A stretch of DNA of 64,000 nt from UBA4416 sp043719555. GTDB taxonomy: Bacteria > Bacteroidota > Bacteroidia > B-17B0 > Aurantibacillaceae. Of the stretch, positions 1 through 10,600 are shown piece after piece. The stretch is from assembly GCA_043719555.1 (NCBI GenBank), contig JAYSTR010000085.1:6135-70134 (forward strand), written 5' to 3'. The notes below the pieces were generated by a model, which searched no databases, was not told where the DNA came from, and saw only the letters and a list, made by a program, of their open reading frames with translations. The translations under genes and the position numbers were made by a program. Numbering within the stretch: position 1 is the stretch's first letter; the number at the start of each line of letters is the position of its first letter.

Positions 1-2
1 TA

Positions 3-647
3 GCGAAGTGTATTAACTTAAAAGAGGCTGTAGAAAAAATTAATATCTTAAAACCAAATTTGGTTTTTTTAGATATAGAAATGCCAAACTATGCTGGTTA
101 CGAAATTGTAAATTTTTTTGATAAAATCGATTTCGATATTGTGTTCGTTACAGCATACGATCAATATGCCATTAGAGCATTCGAAATTGCAGCCATCGAT
201 TATTTATTAAAACCTATAGATATAGAACGTTTGAAAAAAGCTATTGGTAGGGTAGTGGTAAATGAAAATATAGAGCAACAAGCCGATAGACTTTCATTAT
301 TGAGTAGTTCATTGGAAGGTAAACAATTGAAAAATATTATCGTTAGCGATAAAGGACAGCAAAATGTCGTTGCTATTGAAAATATTATAGCCATTGAAGC
401 TCAAGAATCGTATTGCGTAATTTACACAATTGATAAAAAATTTACCGTAAGTAAAAATCTAAAGCATTTTGAAACTATTTTAGATACACTGCCACAATTT
501 TTCAGAGCACATAAATCTTGGTTAATTAATAGTAAACATATCCAACATTACTCAAAATCGGAATTAACGATACAATTGTCTAATGGTATAATTACCAAGC
601 TTTCTAAGTATAAAAAAGCGGAGTTCGAAGAGTTAATTATTTCTTAA
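3..647 (+). CDS. LytTR-family response regulator, 5' truncated by the window edge
   Basis: The frame stays open leftwards to the window edge, so the true start lies outside; TTG at 60 is only an internal codon. The visible part begins late in a CheY-like receiver domain: the phosphoacceptor Asp is in LDIEMP (codon 72-74), followed by the Thr of FVTAYD and the Lys of LLKPI. A LytTR DNA-binding domain follows (about 345-640), with the family's RAHKSWLIN segment. Such regulators are usually paired with a membrane sensor kinase (LytS or histidine-kinase type) and bind direct repeats near promoters. The partner kinase is presumably upstream, outside the window. The family assignment is secure; the target genes are unknown. 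Confidence 0.93.
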   Translation, partial: AKCINLKEAVEKINILKPNLVFLDIEMPNYAGYEIVNFFDKIDFDIVFVTAYDQYAIRAFEIAAIDYLLKPIDIERLKKAIGRVVVNENIEQQADRLSLLSSSLEGKQLKNIIVSDKGQQNVVAIENIIAIEAQESYCVIYTIDKKFTVSKNLKHFETILDTLPQFFRAHKSWLINSKHIQHYSKSELTIQLSNGIITKLSKYKKAEFEELIIS

Positions 648-668
648 TAAATCCATTAACAAAGTAAA

Positions 669-699
669 TTGTCCGTTCCTGAACTATAATTAATCTTTG
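669..699 (+). promoter_or_regulatory. Putative Bacteroidota promoter for the secreted T9SS protein
   Basis: A TTG at 669-671 is followed after 20 bases by AATCTTTG (692-699), one mismatch from the TAnnTTTG -7 box. It lies 50 bases upstream of the ATG at 749 and after the stop of the response regulator, so the gene probably has its own transcript. Confidence 0.45.
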
Positions 700-748
700 T
701 AGGTTTTAGTTCTATGTTTGTTTTTAATTAATTTAAAAACAAACCACT

Positions 749-3700
749 ATGAGAAACTTTTTATTTACCCTATTAACGCTATTTATTGTTACAAAAGCTA
801 CTAGTCAATGCACAGTTGCTACCAATTCTTATTCATCTAATTTTGATAGTAATACAAACAATTTACTACCCACTTGTTGGACAACTCCATACACAAATGG
901 TGGCTCAGAAGTAGGTGTAAATATTAATGGACAAGGTGTAGGTGGCTCTGTAGGTTATATCTATCTTAGTAATTCCGTTGGAGGGTCTCGTCATTTTGTT
1001 ATGCCGAAAGTTACAAATGCTAACGGGATATTAAGTTTAACTGCTAAAAGAGCTATATCAGGAAATACAACTCCTATGGAAATTGGTATTATGACGGATC
1101 CAAATAACGTTGCCACATTTAGTGTTATGGCATCTTATAATCTACCTCTCGCTTATACTACTTATAATGTTAATTTAGCTAACTACACAGGTACTGGACA
1201 ATACATAGCTGTTAAATCATATTTTAGTAATACCGGCACTGTTGCTTGGATTGACAACGTTAGTTATAATGCCTTTTCAGGATCAGGGCCTGTAATTTAT
1301 GTTGATAAAGACGCTATTGGATTAAATAATGGTACTAGTTGGACGGATGCTTATACTGACTTAAATAATGCACTAACAAACTCAACATTTAATGTTGGGC
1401 AAGAAATGTGGATTGCAGATGGAACATACAAACCACATGCTATAGATAGAAATATTGCTTTTACATTACCTCATAATGCGAAAATATATGGTGGTTTTTC
1501 AGGAACAGAAACCTTAAAATCACAAAGAAATCCGTCTCTATATCCTGTTATTTTAAGTGGAGATTTAAGTGGAAATGACAATGCTGTTTTAGACCCAACC
1601 GAAGCAACGCGTCAAGATAATTCATATCATATTTTTAGTCTTGTTGGAGAAAAAAGAGATATCATCGTGGATGGTGTTACTTTAAGTGGAGCTAATGCCA
1701 ATGGAACAGGAAATGAAAATACGGCAAGTGTAATTTTAATGACACATATAGCGGCAAATAATTTAATATCAGTTGATTTTTCTGATGTAATTATCGAAAA
1801 TAATACGGCTACAAATGCAGCTATTTTTCAAGCTATACAATTTGCTACTCAAGGTTCAACTTCAATTTTAAATCTTTCGAAATGTACTGTTAGAAATAAT
1901 AAAGGAAACAGTGTTTTAGGCAATATGTTATACGTTGGACATAGAACTTACAATCAAAAAACTTACGGAACAATTTTAAATTCATTGTTTTACAAAAACA
2001 CATGTGCTAGTGGAACATCATCAGTAATATATAATAAAGTAAATGGTGGTTCTGGTGTAGTTACTCCAATTTACGTTAGAAACTGTACATTCTCTAATAA
2101 TTCATCAACTACTGGTAATGTTGTTTATCTTAACAGCTCTACTGATAGTAAATTTTCAAACAATATATTTTATGGTAATGGAAATACTACACCAGTTGGT
2201 TGGGTTAATTCCGGTGTAATAGCATCAGTTTTTAATAATTGTATTTCTGAAGATCCAGCATTTGGTTTAAACCAAAATCCTTTATTTAAGGATGCAGCAA
2301 ATAATGATTATCATTTCGATTGCTCAGGGAATTCGCCTGCAATTAATGCAGGAAACTCAACTGGAATATCAGTATTGGAAAAAGATTTTGATGGTAATTC
2401 CAGATTAGTAGGTACAGTTGATATTGGCGCTTTGGAATATAGAAATAGAATTTCTACATCAGCTTCTAATATTTCTGTCTGCCTTGGAAACAATATATCT
2501 CTGACTGCAAATTATGGAACTGGGATAAGTTGGTCAAGTGGCATTACTGATGGTGTTCCTTTTACTCCAACTATTTCACAAAACTATACTGTAACTGGAA
2601 TAAATGAAAATGGATGTGCAGATCAGGCCGTTTCTGTAATTACAGTAAAGTCCCCCACATTTTCAATTAATAGTGGTTCGATATGTTTAGGTAAATCTTT
2701 TACAATTACACCAACAGGAGCAACTTCATATACTATTGAAGGAAATACAGCTATAAAAACGCCTACCACAACTACAACTTACACTGTTTTAACAGAATAT
2801 AGTTCAACTCGTTATGCAATTAATTTTGATGGAACCAATGATTATTTATCTGCCGCAATTTCTCCTTCATTTAACTATAATTTAGGGTATAGTTATGAAG
2901 CATGGGTAAAATTAGACATTGCGGGTGCAGGTGCATCAAGAGCAATTTTCTTTACAGGAACAAGTGCTTCAAGTAATATCGAAATCTACACTCAATCTGG
3001 GTCAAATTATTTAGTAGTAGTTCATAATAGAGGTATAGTTGGTTTTACATCAAGTGGGCAGACCTTTCCTATACCTCCAATTAACACATGGTTTCATTTA
3101 GCGGTAACTTATGATGGAAGTGCAATTAAAGTATATTATGATGGTGTACTAAAAACGCCAAACTCAACAATAGCTGGTTCTCCTTTACAAAAATCAATAG
3201 GAGCCGAGTTAAGTATTGGATATATGAAAAGTATGATTGGAAACCCAGGATTTGGCTTTTCAACACTAAAAGGTAAAACGGAAGAAGTTAGAGTCTGGAA
3301 CAATGTAAGAACTCAGTCTGAGATTTTAGCAAATAAAAATAATTGTGTTCCTATAACTTCAACAGGTCTAGTTAATTATTATCCCTTTTTAGGTGGAAGT
3401 GGTGTAAATTCAGTAGATGAAGTGTCGGGTAATAACTTAACTTTAAATAATATGAATTCGAGTAATTGGGAGGCAGCTACAAATGTTAGTTGTTCAAATG
3501 TGTGTGCGATTAATTCAATTTTATCATCTTCAATTACAGTAAATCAATTACCGAACATTGGTATAGTTTCAAATAATACTTTGCTTTGTGTTGGCGAAAC
3601 CACTAGTTTAACTGCAAACGGAGCAACAAGTTATACTTGGAATACAGCCTCTTCAAATACGATTATTTCTATTTCGCCAACAGTAACAACTTCATATAGT

Positions 3701-4012
3701 GTTATAGGAACGGATGATAATGGATGTAAAAACACTTCAACTATAACACAAAGTGTATCTATTTGTACCGATATTCAACAGATTGAAAAAGTAACTACTG
3801 AATTTAATATTTTCCCAAACCCAGCTACATCTTTAATAACAATACAATCGAATGAAGTGATAGAAACAATTACAGTATTTAATGTTGCTGGATGTAAAGT
3901 TAAATCCGAAACAAAAACAATATTTTCTGTAGATGAACTTTCTTCGGGGATGTATTTCTTGCAAATCTCTACTAAAAATGGAATGGTTACAAAACGATTT
4001 ATAAAAGAATAA
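749..4012 (+). CDS. Secreted multidomain T9SS cargo protein (beta-helix, LamG-like fold, sorting domain)
   Basis: 1087 aa. Residues 1-20 are a Sec signal peptide ending KATSQ. Residues about 25-175 look like a choice-of-anchor J/MAM-like beta-sandwich (PTCWTT, AWIDNVSY). Residues about 183-565 look like a right-handed parallel beta-helix, opening with YVDKDAIGLNNGTSW and closing with DFDGNSRLVGTVDIGALEY, a pattern common in Bacteroidota surface proteins. Two Ig-like segments with CLGNN/CVGETT starts and 'SYTV-NGC' ends flank a LamG/concanavalin-like domain (about 690-860). The C-terminal 75 residues (FNIFPNPATSLITI ... GMYFLQI ... KRFIKE) match the type A T9SS sorting domain. It should therefore be exported by Sec, cross the outer membrane by T9SS and be anchored or released outside. 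Ligand or substrate unknown; adhesion or glycan binding is inference. Confidence 0.88.
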   Translation: MRNFLFTLLTLFIVTKATSQCTVATNSYSSNFDSNTNNLLPTCWTTPYTNGGSEVGVNINGQGVGGSVGYIYLSNSVGGSRHFVMPKVTNANGILSLTAKRAISGNTTPMEIGIMTDPNNVATFSVMASYNLPLAYTTYNVNLANYTGTGQYIAVKSYFSNTGTVAWIDNVSYNAFSGSGPVIYVDKDAIGLNNGTSWTDAYTDLNNALTNSTFNVGQEMWIADGTYKPHAIDRNIAFTLPHNAKIYGGFSGTETLKSQRNPSLYPVILSGDLSGNDNAVLDPTEATRQDNSYHIFSLVGEKRDIIVDGVTLSGANANGTGNENTASVILMTHIAANNLISVDFSDVIIENNTATNAAIFQAIQFATQGSTSILNLSKCTVRNNKGNSVLGNMLYVGHRTYNQKTYGTILNSLFYKNTCASGTSSVIYNKVNGGSGVVTPIYVRNCTFSNNSSTTGNVVYLNSSTDSKFSNNIFYGNGNTTPVGWVNSGVIASVFNNCISEDPAFGLNQNPLFKDAANNDYHFDCSGNSPAINAGNSTGISVLEKDFDGNSRLVGTVDIGALEYRNRISTSASNISVCLGNNISLTANYGTGISWSSGITDGVPFTPTISQNYTVTGINENGCADQAVSVITVKSPTFSINSGSICLGKSFTITPTGATSYTIEGNTAIKTPTTTTTYTVLTEYSSTRYAINFDGTNDYLSAAISPSFNYNLGYSYEAWVKLDIAGAGASRAIFFTGTSASSNIEIYTQSGSNYLVVVHNRGIVGFTSSGQTFPIPPINTWFHLAVTYDGSAIKVYYDGVLKTPNSTIAGSPLQKSIGAELSIGYMKSMIGNPGFGFSTLKGKTEEVRVWNNVRTQSEILANKNNCVPITSTGLVNYYPFLGGSGVNSVDEVSGNNLTLNNMNSSNWEAATNVSCSNVCAINSILSSSITVNQLPNIGIVSNNTLLCVGETTSLTANGATSYTWNTASSNTIISISPTVTTSYSVIGTDDNGCKNTSTITQSVSICTDIQQIEKVTTEFNIFPNPATSLITIQSNEVIETITVFNVAGCKVKSETKTIFSVDELSSGMYFLQISTKNGMVTKRFIKE

Positions 4013-4033
4013 TTTAGTCTGTTATAATTAAAC

Positions 4034-4061
4034 AAAAACCCATCAAACTGATGGGTTTTTT
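4034..4061 (+). terminator. Rho-independent terminator after the T9SS cargo gene
   Basis: A perfect 12-bp stem (4034-4045 with 4049-4060) has a 3-base loop and a T-run. The arms carry A- and T-runs, so it can serve both converging transcripts: the cargo gene (+) and the ruvA-sprA-methyltransferase operon (-). Confidence 0.9.
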
Positions 4062-4090
4062 GTTTTACGAAAAATAGGGTTTAAATCAAA

Positions 4091-4612
4091 TTAGCGCAAC
4101 AATTCCCATAATACAATACCAACACAAACCGATACATTTAACGAATGTTTAGACCCGAACTGTGGTATTTCTAAAATAGCATTGCTACTATTAATAATAT
4201 CTTGTTCTACCCCATAAACTTCATTACCAACAACTACTGCTAAAGGCATATTTGGTTTTGTAAATTTGTTAAGCATTACTGAGTTTTTTGTTTGCTCAAC
4301 AGAGGCAATAAAATAATTTTGTTGTTTTAATTCTGCAATGGCTTCTGCTGTTGTTTTAAAGTATTTCCAATTAACAGTTTCGGTTGCTCCTAAGGCAGTT
4401 TTTTCAATATCCTTATTTGGTGGAGTTCCTGTAACACCACATAAATAAATGGCTTCAATCAAAAAAGCATCTGAAGTTCTAAAGGCCGACCCAACATTAT
4501 TTAAACTTCTAATATTATCTAAAACTAAAATGATATTGTTTTTTTTAGTCGCTTTAAATTCATCTGAACTTAAACGCCCTAAATCATTCATACTTAATTT
4601 TTGATTTTCCAT
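4091..4612 (-). CDS. SpoU/TrmH-family RNA 2'-O-methyltransferase
   Basis: 173 aa. It shows the three SpoU/SPOUT motifs: NVGSAFRTSDAF (about residues 35-47), NEVYGVEQ (about 130-137) and IPQFGSKHSLNVSV near the end (about 148-161). These form the trefoil-knot SAM-binding site. SpoU enzymes methylate ribose 2'-OH groups in tRNA or rRNA. This short form has only the catalytic domain, without an N-terminal substrate-binding extension, so the target nucleotide cannot be stated. It starts 8 bases after the sprA stop and is the last gene of a minus-strand operon (ruvA, sprA, this gene) ending at the hairpin at 4034. Confidence 0.9.
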   Translation of the reverse strand: MENQKLSMNDLGRLSSDEFKATKKNNIILVLDNIRSLNNVGSAFRTSDAFLIEAIYLCGVTGTPPNKDIEKTALGATETVNWKYFKTTAEAIAELKQQNYFIASVEQTKNSVMLNKFTKPNMPLAVVVGNEVYGVEQDIINSSNAILEIPQFGSKHSLNVSVCVGIVLWELLR

Positions 4613-4620
4613 TACAATAC

Positions 4621-7600
4621 TTATTGTAAGTTAAATCGTAAACTAAATCCGGCATTTGTATTTGCTGTTGGAAACGAGTTTGATGTTTGAGGTGTTGTTT
4701 TAACCCAATCATAAAACAAGCGTAAGTTTACATTTTGAGTTAATTGATAATCAATGGCCGTTTTTAGGGATATAATATTTTGTCCGCCCGTTGGTGTACT
4801 TATCTCTTCATTAATACGACGAATAATCGACATATTTCTGCGGTAAGATAAGTCTAATTTAAAGTTTAAATCGCTCTCAACAGGCTTTCCTTTTATTTTA
4901 ATGGCATTTATTTTTAATTTCGGATAACGGTAACCAACGCCTATTACATATTCTCTGCCGCGTGTTTCAATAATTTGCGGTCCTGTAATATTTAAGTTAA
5001 CCGTTTTATCTTTTTTAATTTCAAAATTTCCACTCAAACCAGGTTTATTAAATTTAACATCAAATTTAATTAAAGGGCTAAATGCTTCGGTAATTGTTGC
5101 GCCTTGTATGTTATATTTTGGGTTAAAGTTAGCCGTTTGTCCTGTTGCAGAGCTTTGCACAGGTACACGACTTAAATTATCTGCATACCCATCTTGGTTG
5201 CCATCAAAAAATAAGTTGTTGTTTGTAAAATTACCCAATGTATACATAGCACGATAGGAGTGACGCAAGGTAACCGATTGAAAATATTTTTTCATGAATT
5301 TTAATTTACCTAAACCATCCCATGTTACTGTCCAGTTTGGCAATGGAATTTGTTTAAACATTTTATCTGTTGCATTATTTCGTAATTTTTTTCCTGTATA
5401 AGTTTCAAAAAATGCACCCATTAATACATCTTGTTGCGTATTAGAATAGCCATCATAATAGGTTCTTTTTCTAATATCCAGTAATTCACCTTTCGAATCA
5501 CCATTTTTTGAGGCTAAATCTTTGGCAACATCTGGTCTAATTAATAAAAACTCCTGAAATAATTCAGATGATCCATCTTTAGTGTTTTTATCTTTAAAAG
5601 CTTTTCCTAAGGTAAAAACACTAATACTATAATTACCACTATTTGTTGGAGTTTCAAATAAATAACCTTTATTTCTATCGTCACTATTTCGTAATGAATC
5701 ACCACCATATCTTACATATTGAGATGTATTTGATCCATAAGTTTTAGTACCATTAAATTCAATTTTTAAACTTCCATGTGGTTCCACATTGGCACGATAT
5801 GAAAAATTATTTGATTTTGTTGTAGTATATGGCGTTAATTGATTTGTGTTTTGCACTAACCAACCATTATCAATAGATTTACGTAAAATACTATCGTTCA
5901 TACCAGCTATAAATCCAAAGCCTGGTGCTAAATTTTTTGCAGGGTCTAATCCGATGTATTTTGAGCTTGGTTCAAAACCAGGTAAACCAGTTCCATTTGT
6001 TTGTTGGTAAGTTAATGATACTTGTTTGAGCATCATAACTCCTCGGGCTAAAAACTCACCAATATCTTTAAAGTTGTTTTCTTTTTTCGGTTTTAAAGAA
6101 TCTTCTTTAGTTTTTGGAGCTTTTAATAAACTACTTGATTTCCCTTTAGATGAACCACCGCCTGAGTTTACTCGCCTGAAATAAGGAATTTTATTATATA
6201 ACATCGTCATATTAAAATTACCTGTTAAGTTTTTAGTGTTGGTATTTTGAATGGTATTACCAACGCTTTCTTGTGCAAATGGCCTGCGAGACCAAGTGTA
6301 TGAGGAGCTATAACGCGCTGTTGAATTAATAAAATCAAAGGCAGGAATTTTATTAATAGGTATTTGGTAGTTTACATTAGCAGCATGACGGAAGTTTGTG
6401 TTTTCTCCTAATTTTCTAATAATGTTATTTCTAATTTGAACTTTCTCACTATCGGTATCAATTGCATCAATCGATTCCATAATTCGTCCATCATTATTTG
6501 CGTTATAATCAAACTTTAAATTTTTGGTGAAATTCCATTGTAATGTATAATTTCGGCTCATTAAAAATGTTTTATTAAACTGAGCTTTGGTTAAATTATC
6601 CGAAGAGCCAGTATAAAAACTAGTTAAATCTCTATTTAGTAACTCACTATAATTTCTATTTAAATCAACATTAAATGCAAAGGAACTTGGCAACGGTGTA
6701 AAGTTGATATCCTTAATTAATGCAAACCATTTGTTATTGATAATTTTGTTGGTTGATTTTTTAAAAGGGGCCCACGGTTTTGCATTTATCGAATAGTTGT
6801 AAGCTAACGCACCTCTGTATGATTTAATAATACTTTTTTGAATATTTACATTATGTCGTTTTACTTCATTGTAAGCATATGTTACCGAAAAATTGGAAAC
6901 ATCCCAAGGCATTGGTTTAGCGCCTTCTTTTCTTAAGCCATCTATTTTCACATTCGAAAAATTATAACCTTTTCGTGTTGTTTTATCTTGTGCGTTCTCT
7001 TTAATTTGTTTTTTTAATTCTTTGCTTATACTAGGATTATCAATTTTAATATCTGGATCGTATGGGCTAAACTGAGGAGTAATAATGGTTTGTCCGTATG
7101 AGTAGTATACTGGTACATTTACTTTCCATTTTTCAGGAAAAAATTTGCCGAGTTGTAAAGTTGTAGTCGCATCATACAAAAAGTTTTTTTCTCTGCTACG
7201 TTCACTGATTTTTTTCTCAATACTACCAAAAAATGGAGTGCTGTATGTTGCAGCTAATGAGGCTTGTCCTAAATCGGCTAATTTAGCTTGCACGCGCCCT
7301 GTAGTTGCCCAACCACCTTTATTGGTAAAATCAGTTAAACGTAATTCATTCACCCAAACTTCTACACATTTTGATAAGCCTCCATTATCAATAGGGTTAC
7401 GGATACCAATCATAATGCTTTTTATACTCGCTAAATTAGGATTACCAACAACGGTAATTTTATTATTACCATCTTGTTCTGTAAATGGTTTTTGTATAGC
7501 AACTAAATCTAAATTTGTTGTCTCATTTCTGTTAATTTTTGCCGCAGCAATTTTCTCAAAATCTATAATAAACTCATTATCATCAGGCCATACTATTGAT

Positions 7601-10600
7601 TTATCGGCATCAAGATTATTATCGTAAACTCCTTTTCCGGTTAATTTTACAGGGATTTCATACTCATAATAGTTATTTGTAAAGTCGGTACCTAATCGCA
7701 CAAAAACACTAACATCGCCATCATTTAATGGTTGATCATTTAATTTTTCGGCATGCATAAATAGTTTCATTTTTTTAAATGAACGTACATCTAATTCTGT
7801 GTTTTTAGTAATTGCTCTGCTGTCGCCATCCTTTAAGCTGCATACTCTTAACGATAAAGCTTGCTCATTTAATAAGGTTTGATTTGTTGTTTGTGCATTT
7901 TGTTGTTGTTCTATTTTTGGAGGCAATACATAGTTTACAGGTGTTTTCGATCCATTTTCTTGCAAGCTTACACCAGATACATCAAACGTTGTTGTGTTAT
8001 CATCATTGGCAATGTATTCGCCTGGTTTTAATAAATCGTATGCATATCGTCTCCAATCACTTCGTACTAATTCAAAACGGGCTAAACGACAGATAATAGG
8101 TTTATCAAAGCCTTTCATAAATACACGCATAAAACGAATAGAGTTAAACCCTTCTATTTCTCCAACGGATGATTCAAATTCGCTTACAGGAATTTTAAAC
8201 TGGTACCATTTTACAGTTTTTTGAATATTATCAATGGTTGCATTTCCATCAGTAACGTTAACAATATAGTTATGTCCCACATTTGCTGGATTTAAATCCT
8301 GAGGCGAAATTTTCACATGGTATTGGTAATAGTTTTCAACTTCATTTAAGGTATTGTCTTTATTAATATCCTCAATATTTGGAATGTTTGATGCTGCGCT
8401 TGGTATAGATTTATCTTCGTATTGATTTTCAGTTGGACTATTGCCTTCTGGTCCATTATATTTTTTATATCGTCTAATTGTATTTCCTTCTTCTGCGCTT
8501 AAACCATCAAATTTTGAAGCACTTCTAAAAAACTGATAATTATCTGAGCTTGGGTCATTACGGGCAGCGTCAACATCAGTACCTGTTGCTCCAGGAAACG
8601 AATTTAAGTCGGTAATAAAATTTTTAAACTTTCTTGCTTCCGCTGTATCTGATAAGCCATCATAGCCAACATCCTGAAAAGGTCTATCATTATTATCGTT
8701 TACAAATGAGTTAGAAACGGGTGATATTAATGGTGAACTTCCAATATTAGATTCGATGACTGGTAAACTTGAATTGGCTGTGCTTGCACCAGGAACACCA
8801 TTTTCATACATCATTTTCCCATCTTTTAAAATATCTTCGCTCACGTTACCTAAGTTAAAATACATATCTCCACTTGGCAAACTCCCTGAATTCATATCAG
8901 GGTAGGTAGTCGAATTATAATCACTATTAAACGGATCCATCATCCAAAACTGAATATACTCTACATTGGCGGCCTGAAAATCATTGGTTTCAATACGACG
9001 CATAATACCGCCCCAACGCGTGGATGGATCTTTTAATCTTCCATTTGATAAAATACCACTCGATTTTGCTAAAGTATTTGGCTTTACATCATAATTATAA
9101 GGTCCACGCTCTCCTGGATAAAAAGCCATATCTAAAACTGATAATACAACTGGTTGGTTGTTAGCCGGTGTTTTACTAGGGAATAATTCTGTTTCTAAAA
9201 CCTGACGCATGAAGTTATTAGAATAAGTTTCTTTAGTTATGTTACTTGGCTTTGAACTATTACTTGTTCCGTAAAAAATCGGATCAATGGTGTACCAGTT
9301 AAATTGCGCACGGTTTTTACCTGTATTTATATCGTCAAATAATGATGCTTCTGGAAACAAACGAGGTTGGCCTTGAGGTATACTTGCCAATTGCCATGCA
9401 CTAGGGCTTTTTAAATCGATTAAAGAAATACTTCCTTCAAAATCATCAATGTATGAATTTCCGCTTTTTCCAATAGCTTTGGAATTACCTGGTATTAACT
9501 GAGCAAATTCTCCCTGAGTAGTAATACTGCTCATTTCCTTAGTATTGATTAATGGTATTTTATCAATTAAACGGGTTAAAAAAGGTACGTCAGTTTTGTA
9601 GTTATAATCTACACCCCAAATAATATTTGATACAGGCTCATCACCAATATTTACTTTTTGGGTAATTGGTTTTTCATTTAAACGCAAAAATGTACCCCCT
9701 AAAGTTAAATCACGATTAACAATAAAATCTAAACGTGTACCCATTAAACTTTTTTGTTGCACATTAAATAAAGAGTTACTCTCTGTACTTACCTTAATAT
9801 TAGCGCCTGAGTTTAAAATACTTTCGTTAATAATTTTAACACGCCCTAATGTATAATCAACTGTATAATCAACGTTTTCTGTTAATTTTTGTCCGTTAGC
9901 AGTAACCACAACTGAGCCTTGCGGTATGTTTAAGGCGTTTAACGAAATCTCTGATCCGGCCGATGATTTGTATGAACCCTTAATTTTGTAACGATTTTTT
10001 TCGGGTAACTGCATCGCGTTAGTTCTTGTTGAATCATACAATTCCTGAAAAATATATTTGTTGGCATTTGGAAAATCAGATGCAGCAAACTTTGATCGTA
10101 AGTTATTACCAAAAGGTTCTTTTGATGATAAATAAACTCTTCCATTATTTGGATTAATTGTAAAATCTTTAATGAAGTCAAAAACACCATCTGGGCTTCT
10201 ATCTCCATTCACATTTAATTTATCTAAATCCATTGCTTGCACTAATAACTTGCCATTAATAGCACCGTATGGAATATATGGAATATCAATTCCTGTTTCG
10301 ATATTATTATAATAGATATCGCATTTAAAATCTTGAGCATTTAAATTGTATGCTCCTAAAGAATAAACGTTTTTCATCATTAAATCCCAATTACTGTATT
10401 TAGGATTTGTGTTTGAACCACTCTTTAATAATTTTAAGTATAATGGTCCAGATGTAAACTGATCGCTAAACTCACCTACTTGATAGTTTTTACCGTTATA
10501 GGTGTATTGGTAAGCAACTGCAACAGACTGATCATTACTAATAGTTTGGTTAATAGAAATAAAACCCAAACGTGTGTTGTAGGTAAACTCAGTAGGATTT

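Noticed and set aside
7145..8224. Plus-strand frames of 76-160 codons inside the sprA locus
   Set aside because: Antisense to the intact, well-conserved SprA reading frame; the translations show no family signal.
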